64,000 nucleotides of DNA, taken from the NCBI RefSeq assembly GCF_905207245.1, contig NZ_CAJLKP010000006.1, forward strand, positions 70,222 through 134,221. The letters are read 5' to 3'. Shown one piece after another: positions 36,941-45,264 of the stretch (positions within the stretch are counted from its first letter, which is position 1; every line of letters begins with the position of its first letter). The notes beneath the pieces were generated by a model. It was not told where the DNA came from. It saw only the letters and a list, made by a program, of their open reading frames with translations, and ran no database searches. The translations under genes were made by a program, and so were the position numbers. The stretch is from an uncultured Bacteroides sp. GTDB lineage: Bacteria > Bacteroidota > Bacteroidia > Bacteroidales > Bacteroidaceae.

Positions 36941-37303
36941 TCATTTATTATTATCAAAGAATAGTCCCGCAATGAAACTTACCATTGGATTAATGATGAG
37001 CTGCTTGCGGAAAATAATTGTTAATAAAATCAGCAGAATGTGGAAGCAGGCTATGATACTGAAACTTACCGTCAGTCCGCCCACGAGCGGATCTAAAATG
37101 TAAGCCAAAGCAAACGACAAATAAAACAGTGCCACCATGCCAAGTGTAATTACCACCAAGAGTAAAATCAGGGCGGAAAGCAGGATTGATAATTTTTCGG
37201 TTATCTCCAGTTGGGTGTATTCTTTCTGTAGTTTCAGATACTTCTTGACTTCAAAGAATAATTGTTGGAGAGTGTCAATGCTTTTATCGTCTGCAAACAT
37301 CAT
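36941..37303 (-). CDS. Putative phage-holin-superfamily (Act-type) membrane protein
   Basis: 120 residues from the ATG at 37303 or 37300. A soluble helical N-terminus (LQQLFFEVKKYLKLQKEYTQ) precedes two long hydrophobic segments (LSILLSALILLLVVITLGMVALFY and GGLTVSFSIIACFHILLILLTIIF), a layout typical of the phage holin family 3_6 / DUF1469 proteins common in Bacteroidetes. These travel with YtxH proteins and are not phage genes as such. Middle gene of a three-gene operon; an inner-membrane location is inferred. Confidence 0.75.
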   Translation of the reverse strand: MMFADDKSIDTLQQLFFEVKKYLKLQKEYTQLEITEKLSILLSALILLLVVITLGMVALFYLSFALAYILDPLVGGLTVSFSIIACFHILLILLTIIFRKQLIINPMVSFIAGLFFDNNK

Positions 37304-37331
37304 AGTGGCTCTGTTTTTTTGTAGAATTGAT

Positions 37332-37538
37332 TTATTCGGCTTCGCCTTTAATTTCAGCTGCAATCTCGTCTACCAGGTTCTCCATTTCGGTACGGTTCAA
37401 GCGAATACCTTTTTTACGGAGGATTTCTGCGATTTTGTGACGAGTGTCTTCTCCTTTTTCGGGAGCAAATAAAATACCGACGGCTGCGCCTACTGCTGCA
37501 CCGCCCAGAAAAGCTGCAAGTACATTTAATCCTTTCAT
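37332..37538 (-). CDS. YtxH domain protein
   Basis: 68 residues: a Gly/Ala-rich membrane segment (AAFLGGAAVGAAVGILFAPEKG) with the APEKG ending characteristic of YtxH, then a charged helix (RHKIAEILRKKGIRLNRTEMENLVDEIAAEIKG). YtxH-like small membrane proteins are associated with general stress in other bacteria. It has a strong Shine-Dalgarno (GGAGA, 7 bases before the ATG), unusual for this genome, and a TAGTTTTG -7 box at 37576-37583. First gene of the small operon. Confidence 0.85.
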   Translation of the reverse strand: MKGLNVLAAFLGGAAVGAAVGILFAPEKGEDTRHKIAEILRKKGIRLNRTEMENLVDEIAAEIKGEAE

Positions 37539-37575
37539 AATGTTCTCCTTTCTATTTTTAAAGAGGTTAATACTA

Positions 37576-37583
37576 CAAAACTA
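37576..37583 (-). promoter_or_regulatory. Candidate -7 box of the YtxH operon
   Basis: TAGTTTTG on the minus strand matches TAnnTTTG, 38-45 bases before the YtxH ATG. The leader carries an AGGAGA ribosome-binding site (plus-strand TCTCCT at 37544-37549). Confidence 0.6.
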
Positions 37584-37697
37584 ACATTTTTCTTTGAATA
37601 GTTGTTCGCTTAACTTCTTTTTTTTTGATATATTTATTTTTTTACCTGATTGTATGGGGGAAATGATGTCTTTCTCTACCACTTTCATTTAATTTTA

Positions 37698-37729
37698 TTT
37701 GTTTTTCTCTGGAAAATAAGCTATATTTG
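37698..37729 (+). promoter_or_regulatory. Canonical Bacteroides promoter ahead of a 40-residue ORF
   Basis: TTTG at 37698-37701, 20-bp spacer, then TATATTTG at 37722-37729. Both boxes and the spacing fit the Bacteroides sigma-ABfr consensus. The predicted transcript begins about 20 bases before the ATG at 37755. Confidence 0.7.
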
Positions 37730-37754
37730 AGAAAACCTCATAAAATGTTGCACT

Positions 37755-37877
37755 ATGAAGACTAAATTTGATTATTATTACATGTCTCCTCTTTATGAGC
37801 TTAATTACTTTGTTTTGTTCATTGTTAAGTTGTATAATCGTATTAAACAGCGTAAAACCGATAAAAATACTAAGTAA
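37755..37877 (+). CDS. Possible 40-residue small protein
   Basis: An ORF of 40 codons starting MKTKFDYYYMSPLYELNYFV and ending in a basic tail with KQRKTDKN. It is Tyr-rich, with a short hydrophobic stretch (NYFVLFIVKLY) and a strongly basic C-terminus, so it could be a small membrane-associated peptide. Support comes from a well-formed promoter immediately upstream and the lack of any other gene in this 600-bp gap. No Shine-Dalgarno is visible and no family is recognised. A non-coding small RNA from the same promoter is an alternative. Confidence 0.45.
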   Translation: MKTKFDYYYMSPLYELNYFVLFIVKLYNRIKQRKTDKNTK

Positions 37878-37916
37878 TAAGTCTGCTCGACTCATTTTGA
37901 TTTTATAACCGATAAA

Positions 37917-38056
37917 CAGACCAAAACCACTCTCATCGTACTTGGTCTGTATCTGCTTCGTATCCGGTTCGTACCTCCTTTGCTCTGTCCTTCTCCGTAT
38001 AGAAGCGAACAAGACGCGGAGCAGATATGAATCGGAAGAGTTTCTGACCAAAACCA
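37917..38056. repeat. 11-bp degenerate repeats within an inverted, GACCAAAACCA-flanked element
   Basis: The 11-mers GTACTTGGTCT, GTATCTGCTTC, GTATCCGGTTC and GTACCTCCTTT are consecutive from 37938 to 37981. An inverted, diverged version follows at about 38000-38030 (GAAGCGAAC to GCAGATA). GACCAAAACCA flanks both sides (37919 and 38046). The TATCTGCTTCGT core recurs, inverted, at 8023-8036 next to the other 11-bp array. Apart from this element and the small ORF, the gap 37539-38162 holds no further gene that I can see. Confidence 0.65.
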
Positions 38057-38162
38057 GATTTATCATTTCCTTCGTTTAATTAAATTTAACTACAAGAGTA
38101 GCGTTCAGATTGATTGTTCCGTGTACATTTGTCCTATTATTCGGAATATGAGCTACATGGAG

Positions 38163-38567
38163 ATGCGAAAAAGAAATATATTTTTGATCATCGGGTGGAT
38201 AGCACTTGTGCTGGTTGCTTGTAGCAATACGAATGGAGATTTGGATAATAAGTGGCAGTTGAGGCAATATCAATATGCTGATGGTTCTGTGGAACGGCAA
38301 GATAGTATCTTCTATAATTTTCAGAAAGGCAGCTTTTCTGCCATCTGTTTGTTGAAAAATGGTGCTTATCAAACGTTTTTTGGGAATTATTCTTTGAAAG
38401 GAGATAAAATTTCTATTATTTTGCTGCCTGAAAGTATGGAAGACGAAAACTATGCGTTCTATATAGGGTGGGAAAATGGAGAACGGACGTTTACAATGGA
38501 AGAACTGACATCTTCATCTCTGCGTTTAGAATATGAGGGTACTCGTTATTTGTTCCGTAAATATTGA
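38163..38567 (+). CDS. Small lipocalin-like lipoprotein
   Basis: 134 residues from the ATG at 38163; an ATG two codons earlier and others upstream are in frame. Signal peptide with lipobox ending LVAC followed by SNTNGDLDNKWQLRQY. The rest is predicted beta-strand with alternating hydrophobics (DNKWQLRQYQYADG, FSAICLLKNGAYQTFFGNYS, DKISIILLPE, FTMEELTSSSLRLEYEG), resembling lipocalin-like Bacteroides lipoproteins whose function is unknown. A TACATTTG -7 match lies at 38124-38131. It is followed after 44 bases by the SPOR lipoprotein. Confidence 0.75.
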   Translation: MRKRNIFLIIGWIALVLVACSNTNGDLDNKWQLRQYQYADGSVERQDSIFYNFQKGSFSAICLLKNGAYQTFFGNYSLKGDKISIILLPESMEDENYAFYIGWENGERTFTMEELTSSSLRLEYEGTRYLFRKY

Positions 38568-38611
38568 ATATAGTTTGAAATATTGAGATAGAAATTATTA
38601 ATAAAAACAAT

Positions 38612-39124
38612 ATGATTATGAAAAAATTAGCAATTTTAGGAATGGGACTGTGTGTTGTTTTGGCATTCTCTTCTTGCAAATCGAGTGAAAGCGCTTATAA
38701 AAAAGCATATGAAAAGGCAAAGCAACAAGAATTGGCTGAGCCTCAGACTGCCGAACCGGTGGAAGTAGCTCCGGTAGTTAGTGCTCCGGTTGAAGCAAAA
38801 GTAGTGGAAAGTGTGCCTGTTGCAACTGCCGGTGTACGTCAGGAAAAAGTTGAAGTAGTATCGGGTGTTGGTGGTTTGAAAGACTACAGCGTGGTTTGCG
38901 GTAGTTTCAGTGTGAAAGCTAATGCTGAAAGCTTGAAGGATTTCCTGGATAAGGAAGGTTACAATGCTTTTATTGCTTTTAATCCGGATGCTGCTATGTA
39001 TCGTGTGATTGTGAGCACATTTGCCGACAGAGCTTCTGCGGCTGATGCACGCGACGCTTTCAAGTCTAAGTACTCTAACCGTAAGGATTTCCAGGGTGCT
39101 TGGTTATTATATCGCCTCAAATAA
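38612..39124 (+). CDS. SPOR-domain lipoprotein
   Basis: 170 residues. Lipoprotein signal ends FSSC (Cys22 from the first ATG; a second ATG two codons later is equally possible). A Lys/Glu/Ala-rich helix (SAYKKAYEKAKQQELAEP) and a Pro/Val-rich linker (about 45-85) lead to a C-terminal SPOR domain (about 90-165: DYSVVCGSFSVKANAESLKDFL, YRVIVSTFADRASAADARDAF). SPOR domains bind denuded peptidoglycan at septa, so a role in division or envelope maintenance is inferred. Confidence 0.9.
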   Translation: MIMKKLAILGMGLCVVLAFSSCKSSESAYKKAYEKAKQQELAEPQTAEPVEVAPVVSAPVEAKVVESVPVATAGVRQEKVEVVSGVGGLKDYSVVCGSFSVKANAESLKDFLDKEGYNAFIAFNPDAAMYRVIVSTFADRASAADARDAFKSKYSNRKDFQGAWLLYRLK

Positions 39125-39173
39125 TTTAAATTCTTTTTGGTAATTATAGAAAGAGAATTTTCTCTTTCAAAAT

Positions 39174-39206
39174 AAGGCAGTAGCTGGGAAGTTACTGCCT
39201 TTTTTC
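39174..39206 (+). terminator. Terminator after the SPOR lipoprotein gene
   Basis: The stem AAGGCAGTA-CT pairs with AG-TACTGCCTT and is followed by TTTTTT. A second small hairpin (AAAGAGAA/TTCTCTTT, about 39151-39168) precedes it. Confidence 0.85.
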
Positions 39207-39218
39207 TGTTTATGAGGC

Positions 39219-39280
39219 AAGAAGAGAGAAGCCTCAATCAAAGTTGAACATCTCAACCGATTGAAGCTTCTTCTTGGGGG
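39219..39280. repeat. Nested inverted repeat at the 3' side of the PL8 gene
   Basis: AAGAAGAG..AAGC-TCAATC on the left pairs with GATTGA-GCTTCTTCTT on the right. Inside lies a second stem, GTTGA/TCAAC. The structure lies about 35 bp past the PL8 stop, so on the minus strand it may act as a 3' hairpin for the GH95-GH105-PL8 operon. Confidence 0.6.
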
Positions 39281-39312
39281 ATTGTGTAAGTTGATTTTTT
39301 TTGAGGTCTTAT

Positions 39313-41463
39313 TTATTTAAGTTGAACTTCAAATGCCTGGGTACGTCCGGCATAGACATCGCTATTACTGAAGTCGCAATTTACGGTTCCTGAACGTTTC
39401 CTGGTATAAATATTCACGGTTATGCCGGACTGGGACTGTGCAGGGTCGGCTATATGAACTTCTACTTTATCTTTATCAATGTTCTTGATTATCAAAGCGC
39501 AACCTTTATCTACTTTTACCGTCATATCTTTGCTGGTGAATTCTCCTGCATTATGAAATACCATTTGCCAAATGCCGGCCTTTTTATTTCTTACTACTTG
39601 TACATTTTCTGTATTGGCTAAAATCTCAATATTATTTTTTCGCCGGTAATTCTTCATCTCCTCAGCGGATTGAATGCCGGGAACGACAATGTAAGCATAA
39701 GTTGCCAGTTCCGGTGTAATGCCATGATTTAGCCCCAGGGTGAATACTTTTTTCTGTATGCTACCTTTGGAAGTGGAATGATTGATATCGTACCAACTTC
39801 CAGTTTGTACTTGATTGGTTGCAACCACTTGTTGTCCGTCAGGCAGTAAATATCCTACTTTGTTGTGTAGAATCCACTCAGGAGAATTGTAATTGAAAGT
39901 TCCGTCATTAATCTCAGATATTTTTCCTTTCTGGCAGACTATGGCATTTTCGGTAGATGACAGGCATTGATTGATAGTCGTGAATATGGGGTACGATGAT
40001 GTGGAGTGTATGCCTGCTCCAAGACATACTACCTCATCGTCGAAAAAGAACCATGCTTTGTGTGCACCGGTGTTGATTCCGGCATACGAGTCTGTGTACG
40101 AATAGACTGATGCTCCGTATAGACTGTCGGATACGCCGCCGGCGAAGGTTGAAGTTCCGGGAGTTTGCCAATCACTGGCTGCCATAGGAATTTCGTCCAC
40201 TTGCGGAGCCGTTGTTCCGGGAATACGTGTCCAGTTCCAGACGGGAAAGATTTCATCATATTCGTTTCCATCGACAGCTATGTTGGTACATCCGTCAGAC
40301 ATGAAGTAGGTCTTTAGGTTTTCTCCATTTCCGTATTCACAACGTGCCGTGCGGTTAGATACCATGCGTACGTCAAAAGTATAAGTGGGCCGCACGTGCA
40401 AAGTATAATCTCCCCGGAAATAGTGAGTATGCTTTGCTGTCAATGCATAATTGGCAGGCTGTTTACCATCCAGGCGGGCTATGATTTCTTTGAATTCATT
40501 GGCATGCTCCGGGTCCAGTTCGACCATACGTTTGGCAAATAGCATTGTATGTATCTTTTGGGTGACTCCGGGGCGGCTTACGCCTCTTCCCAGCACGTCA
40601 AACAACATGTATTGACCGCGTATGGTAGAATAATAGGTTTCACGCATAAATTTACTTAGTAGGGCTAACTTGTCTTGTGGTATTGCATATTGTGTACCTT
40701 TGGTGTACATGGCTATTTGAGTTACCCCTTTCAGTATTTCATCTCCGTATCCACCGATATAGAGTTGTTGTCCATGCTGGAAGTAACTGTTGTCATGCTG
40801 AAACCCTTCTTTGGTAGTATATACAATTGGATTATAAACATTTTCGAGTGCAAATTTCAAGTCTGCTTCATTTTCGGAAAGACATGCACGATATATCCAG
40901 TGCAAGGCAATGTCCGTGCGGTTGGCTCCTGTCCATTTGGCGGGATTTCCACCATCTGTTTTCATTCTTTCCAGTATTTTATTTTCTAATTCTTTGTTCA
41001 ACTGTTTTTCTCCTGTCCGCATTTGTATCAATAATATCCCCAGACGTTGGGGCTCGGCAATTTGATTATACCACCAGTTGTGACACCAGGGATTGCGCTC
41101 ATGCCAGTATTCCAGCCCTTGCTGTATTTTTGCAAAGAGATTCTCATCCTTATAATATTTATTACTCGGATTGGTATATGCGAATACGAAATTATACAGA
41201 CGGTCGATGTGTTCCAGAGGAGGCCAATTAGTTCGTTGTATACTACCGTAGTCTACATCTGTAAATGAACCGTCAGCCTCATTGTATTTCTTCAAAGCTT
41301 CGTCAATAGAAGGGTTTTGAGCAAAGTCAATCCTGATTTTTTGCATCAATACTTCAAAGTCGTCATTGTTGCCCGAAGAATTGGGGTTTGTTACTGCATT
41401 TGCCTTTGTCGATATCATACTGCTCATGATGAACAATATAATAAGATGAACTGTGATTCTCAT
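39313..41463 (-). CDS. Polysaccharide lyase family 8 (chondroitinase AC / hyaluronate / xanthan lyase-like)
   Basis: 716 residues with a signal peptide ending KANA. The alpha/alpha-toroid N-terminal half and beta-sandwich C-terminal half are typical of PL8. Aromatic patch NPWCHNWWYNQIAEPQR is at about 125-140. By family alignment the catalytic residues are N181 (TGANRTD), H230 (YFQHGQQ), Y239 (GGYG) and R293 (LGRGVSRPG). Beta-elimination at a 4-linked uronic acid would leave an unsaturated uronyl non-reducing end, the substrate for the GH88/GH105 enzymes here. PL8 covers hyaluronan, chondroitin and xanthan; the exact substrate is not resolved. Last gene of the minus-strand operon. Confidence 0.9.
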   Translation of the reverse strand: MRITVHLIILFIMSSMISTKANAVTNPNSSGNNDDFEVLMQKIRIDFAQNPSIDEALKKYNEADGSFTDVDYGSIQRTNWPPLEHIDRLYNFVFAYTNPSNKYYKDENLFAKIQQGLEYWHERNPWCHNWWYNQIAEPQRLGILLIQMRTGEKQLNKELENKILERMKTDGGNPAKWTGANRTDIALHWIYRACLSENEADLKFALENVYNPIVYTTKEGFQHDNSYFQHGQQLYIGGYGDEILKGVTQIAMYTKGTQYAIPQDKLALLSKFMRETYYSTIRGQYMLFDVLGRGVSRPGVTQKIHTMLFAKRMVELDPEHANEFKEIIARLDGKQPANYALTAKHTHYFRGDYTLHVRPTYTFDVRMVSNRTARCEYGNGENLKTYFMSDGCTNIAVDGNEYDEIFPVWNWTRIPGTTAPQVDEIPMAASDWQTPGTSTFAGGVSDSLYGASVYSYTDSYAGINTGAHKAWFFFDDEVVCLGAGIHSTSSYPIFTTINQCLSSTENAIVCQKGKISEINDGTFNYNSPEWILHNKVGYLLPDGQQVVATNQVQTGSWYDINHSTSKGSIQKKVFTLGLNHGITPELATYAYIVVPGIQSAEEMKNYRRKNNIEILANTENVQVVRNKKAGIWQMVFHNAGEFTSKDMTVKVDKGCALIIKNIDKDKVEVHIADPAQSQSGITVNIYTRKRSGTVNCDFSNSDVYAGRTQAFEVQLK

Positions 41464-41509
41464 ATTATTTTCAACGTTATTATTTTATACTAGGATAATT
41501 ATCTTTTTT

Positions 41510-42631
41510 CTACTCAGCCATTTTATATATCTGATTTCCGGCCAATAAGAATGCTCCTACACCATATACCTCCGTCATTTCGCGGGTTACCTTCTTCGGA
41601 TCGGCACCGATGGGTTGTACATAGCCCAGTTTTCCATCTTTTTCCACGGCTTTTACCAGTGCTTTCCATCCTTTTTCGATGGCGGGCATAAAAGTTGTTT
41701 TATCCAATAGCCCTTCATTTACACCATAGGCTAATGCGTATACGATGAATCCTGTGGCACTCGTTTCGGGAGAAGGGTAGGAATCCGGGTCCAGAAGGCT
41801 TGCATGCCAATATCCGTCTTTGCCTTGCAGCTGGATTATACGCTCGGATAGGGTGATGAATAAATCCTGATAGAACTGGCGGTGCATGTTGTTGCGTGGC
41901 AGGGTTTGCAGAATTTCGCAAAGACCTCCTAATACCCAACCGTTTCCACGTCCCCAGAATACCTTTGTGCCGTTGGCTTCTTTTTGCTTGAAATAGCGGT
42001 GATCTCTATAGAACAGTTTTTCTTCTTTATCAAACAAATAGTCGTAAGTTGCCTTATATTCCCGGTTCATGAATTCGATGTATTTCCACTCGTTTGTCAG
42101 CATATACATTTTGGCATAAACAGGGGGAGCCATAAATAAGGCATCGCACCATGACCAGCGTTCTAAACTGCTCATGTTCCTGTAGTCCAGTTCCAGAGTA
42201 CTGGCTGATGGGTGATTGATGACAAATTCCGTACGTGCCAGAGTGGGAAGCAGCATGTTGCGGTCGTGATACTTCTGGTACATATCTAAGAATACCTGCC
42301 CCACAGCTATATGATCTGCATGATACATGTATTTCCCTACTTGCCAGGCATTGCGGCGACCTATTTTCATCAGCCATTCATAGTAGGAACTGTCCCCGTC
42401 TTCTTTCTCCGTTAATTCGGCCCAATCTATCATTCCCATATAGAGTGCGGCATGTGTCCAGTTGAGGTCATCATGTTCATGTCCTTTTGCCGGATTGGCT
42501 ATCTGCCAGTCGGCAACACGTTTCATAATAGATTTTATATCTGTTTTGCTGAAATTGTTCTGCCCATATGCATATATGGCAGCGATGGATAAAATGGAAT
42601 AAATGATTAAACGCTTCATTTCTTTTTTCAT
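41510..42631 (-). CDS. GH105 unsaturated uronyl hydrolase
   Basis: 373 residues, or 369 from the second Met, with a signal peptide ending AYGQ. The (alpha/alpha)6 fold is of YteR/YesR type. The catalytic Asp is expected at D163 (WCDALFMAPP), with HADHIAVGQ and FWGRGNGWVLGGL as further family motifs. GH105 enzymes remove delta-4,5-unsaturated uronic acids left by polysaccharide lyases, classically from rhamnogalacturonan but also from other glycans. Placed between GH95 and PL8 in one operon, 29 and 46 bases apart. Confidence 0.9.
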   Translation of the reverse strand: MKKEMKRLIIYSILSIAAIYAYGQNNFSKTDIKSIMKRVADWQIANPAKGHEHDDLNWTHAALYMGMIDWAELTEKEDGDSSYYEWLMKIGRRNAWQVGKYMYHADHIAVGQVFLDMYQKYHDRNMLLPTLARTEFVINHPSASTLELDYRNMSSLERWSWCDALFMAPPVYAKMYMLTNEWKYIEFMNREYKATYDYLFDKEEKLFYRDHRYFKQKEANGTKVFWGRGNGWVLGGLCEILQTLPRNNMHRQFYQDLFITLSERIIQLQGKDGYWHASLLDPDSYPSPETSATGFIVYALAYGVNEGLLDKTTFMPAIEKGWKALVKAVEKDGKLGYVQPIGADPKKVTREMTEVYGVGAFLLAGNQIYKMAE

Positions 42632-42660
42632 AATGCTGTTGATGATAAATGGTTGAAGTA

Positions 42661-45039
42661 TTAGAAAATGATTTTATAGTTCTCCCCTTTTCGGGTTTTG
42701 AATTCGAGAATATCATTACCGGAACGCTTAAATTTTACAAGTTTATTACGCTCATCGGTTACTTGGGCAATGGCTGCTTCTTTGCATTTGATTCGGCAAG
42801 GTTCTCCTTTTTTTGATAAAATTTGGATACTTTGGATTGTGCCGTTCTCCCATGTGACAGAGACTTTGAAGTTACCGCGTGCCATTAATCCGTTGAAAGT
42901 TCCTTTGCTCCAATTGTCTGGGATGGCTGGTAACGGTTCGATATATCCCTCGTGGCTTTGCAAAAGCATTTCCGCCATTCCGGCAGTTGCTCCGAAATTG
43001 GCATCTATTTGAAAAGGTGGGTGTGAACCCCATAAGTTTTCTAATGTCCCGTAGGTCAGTATGTCTTGGTATAATTTATATGCTCGATTACCGTTTTTGG
43101 CTCGTGCCCATAGGTTTAATCTGTGTGCCATAGCCCATCCTGTTGACTTGTCACCCCGTTCTTTCAGAGTTACTTTTGCGGCTTCCAACCATTCCGGAGT
43201 GCTTGCATTGATGATTGTCCCCGGATACATAGCACATAGCTGGGATATATGCCGGTGCTGATATTGTCCTATCTCTCCATATTTCTTTTCTTCACGGAAT
43301 TCTTTTATTTGTCCGGACTCACCGATTTGTATAGCATCTAATTTCCCTATTTGCTCTTTTACTGTTTTCAGGAACGGATTTTTATCATTCAGAATCGTAG
43401 CTGCAATCAGTAAGTCACGATAGGTTTCCAGGATCATGCTTTGATCGAATATACATCCTTTGGAACGATAATATCCCTGTTGATGAATCTGTTCCGGTGA
43501 GAAAGAAGGATCTACCAATAACGTACCGTCCGGCTGAGGTTTCAAGGTTTTGGACAGAAATTTAGCCATGCCCATAAGGGCGGGATAAACATGGTCTTTC
43601 AGTAGTTGTTTGTCACGCGTGAAGTCATAGTAATCCCAGAATAGTTTGGTTGTGAAACCTCCTGTTCCCGGACCGGAATGACCTCCGGGACCTGATATGC
43701 CGAAAGCTGTGGCTCCGGTGCCGATTGTCCAGCCATTTTCTTCGGCTGTAGGATCAAGTGCCTCCGGGTTGTTCTGTGTGATATAATCGACAGCTTTTCC
43801 AGTTGCAGCTTTGCGGAAAGCTTCATTATAATCCATATATGGGATAAAAAGTTCGGCCAGGTTGGTGTTGAATGCCGGCCAATAGTTCATTTGTACATTT
43901 ACATTGTGCCAATATCCTCCGGACCAGGGAGCAAATTCATATTGATTCCAGACTCCTTGTAAATTGGCAGGCAGGGAACCCTGGCGTGAAGAAGATATCA
44001 GTAAATAGCGTCCGTATTGGAAAAATAATTCTTCCAGATATACATCGTGCTTTCCGTTGCGATACTGATTCAGTAATTTGTCAGTGGGGATAGAGGGAGT
44101 ATGTTCTGTCAGTTGGAGATCAACTCTGTTGAAAAAATGCTGATAGTCGGCAATATGTTCATTACGAAGATATTCGTATCCTTTTTCTATTGCTTCCCTG
44201 ATACGTTTGCTAACTTGGTCGTGTGGGTGTGCATTACCTTTGAATTTTTCTGCATTCGGTAAAAGGAAGACACTGTCTTTTAATTCGTATGAAGTGGCGG
44301 CTGTGATGTATAATATTACACTGTCAGCTTTGCTTACGTTTATAAAACTGTTATTATCACCCTTATTTACAGAATAAAGTGCTCCTCCGTAATTTATTAT
44401 CTTTATCTGTCCTTCATAAGGTAAATGGAAATATTGTATTTCTCCTTCCAGTGTAATAAGGTCTTTTTCTGCTTGTACGTGCCCACTGCGTCCGATTTGT
44501 TCATTATTGAAAGAATGGAGATAGGGCAAAACAGGACGAACTGTGAACGATATCATACCGGGTTGGCTGGCTTTCAGTTTTACTGCGATTACATTAGCAG
44601 GATTACTGGCAAAGTATTCTCTGCTATATTCAGTTCCTTCATGTATATAGCTCACCGTAGAAATCGCATCATTCAAACGCAGTGTGCGCTTGTAATTCTG
44701 GGCATAGTTGTGATGAATATCCAGATATATTTCTGCGAAATTGGTAAAACCTCCCATACCATAAGCTCCTTTATTTCCCATTGTTTTCTCTGCTAATTGG
44801 ATACGCTCTACATCGGTTCTTCCGAAAATGCAAGCTCCCATAGCTCCATTCCCAATGGGAAGTGACCATTTTTCCCAATCCTCATCATAAGGGAAGCCTC
44901 TTGAGACTATCCGGCTGAAATCTCCTCCACGGTTGTATGCCGGACGATTATACCATAAAGTATATTCTTTGTTAAGCTCTGTACTTTGTATGCTGAAAGT
45001 CGACAAGAGTAATAGTATTGATAAAAAAAGACTTTTCAT
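42661..45039 (-). CDS. GH95 alpha-L-fucosidase or alpha-L-galactosidase
   Basis: 792 residues from the ATG at 45039, which gives a signal peptide; an in-frame start at 45132 adds a Cys/Lys-rich extension. The N-terminal beta-domain has PIGNGAMGACIFG, typical of GH95. The (alpha/alpha)6 catalytic part carries NLQGVWN, HNVNVQMNYWPA (the two Asn that activate water in GH95), the region around KEFREE for the acid Glu, and HPPFQIDANFGATAGMAEML. It removes alpha-linked L-fucose or L-galactose caps; which sugar cannot be read from sequence alone. First gene of the GH95-GH105-PL8 operon. Confidence 0.92.
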   Translation of the reverse strand: MKSLFLSILLLLSTFSIQSTELNKEYTLWYNRPAYNRGGDFSRIVSRGFPYDEDWEKWSLPIGNGAMGACIFGRTDVERIQLAEKTMGNKGAYGMGGFTNFAEIYLDIHHNYAQNYKRTLRLNDAISTVSYIHEGTEYSREYFASNPANVIAVKLKASQPGMISFTVRPVLPYLHSFNNEQIGRSGHVQAEKDLITLEGEIQYFHLPYEGQIKIINYGGALYSVNKGDNNSFINVSKADSVILYITAATSYELKDSVFLLPNAEKFKGNAHPHDQVSKRIREAIEKGYEYLRNEHIADYQHFFNRVDLQLTEHTPSIPTDKLLNQYRNGKHDVYLEELFFQYGRYLLISSSRQGSLPANLQGVWNQYEFAPWSGGYWHNVNVQMNYWPAFNTNLAELFIPYMDYNEAFRKAATGKAVDYITQNNPEALDPTAEENGWTIGTGATAFGISGPGGHSGPGTGGFTTKLFWDYYDFTRDKQLLKDHVYPALMGMAKFLSKTLKPQPDGTLLVDPSFSPEQIHQQGYYRSKGCIFDQSMILETYRDLLIAATILNDKNPFLKTVKEQIGKLDAIQIGESGQIKEFREEKKYGEIGQYQHRHISQLCAMYPGTIINASTPEWLEAAKVTLKERGDKSTGWAMAHRLNLWARAKNGNRAYKLYQDILTYGTLENLWGSHPPFQIDANFGATAGMAEMLLQSHEGYIEPLPAIPDNWSKGTFNGLMARGNFKVSVTWENGTIQSIQILSKKGEPCRIKCKEAAIAQVTDERNKLVKFKRSGNDILEFKTRKGENYKIIF

Positions 45040-45068
45040 GTTTTTGTATTTTGATTTTAGGAATAGTG

Positions 45069-45076
45069 CAAAGGTA
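45069..45076 (-). promoter_or_regulatory. Candidate -7 box of the GH95-GH105-PL8 operon
   Basis: TACCTTTG on the minus strand matches TAnnTTTG, 30-37 bases before the GH95 ATG. It lies in the 225-bp divergent gap with the HTCS gene. No repeated operator as clear as that of the arabinan locus is visible. Confidence 0.55.
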
Positions 45077-45264
45077 TAGAAACATTTAAAAATAGTCTTC
45101 TTAGTATCTTCCATTTTTAAGCAATTACACAATATGTGCTACAAAAATGGACGCAATTGGCATAGCTTGAAACTATTAAGACCGGGAAGGGTATAATTTT
45201 AAAAGTTTATTTGTCTTATTTGAATTATTTCTATAGTTTTGTCTTAATTAAATTAATACTATGT

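Noticed and set aside
36941..37303. Holin-like protein as evidence of a prophage
   Set aside because: It is in an operon with YtxH and a small hypothetical gene, with no phage structural, integrase or lysis genes nearby.
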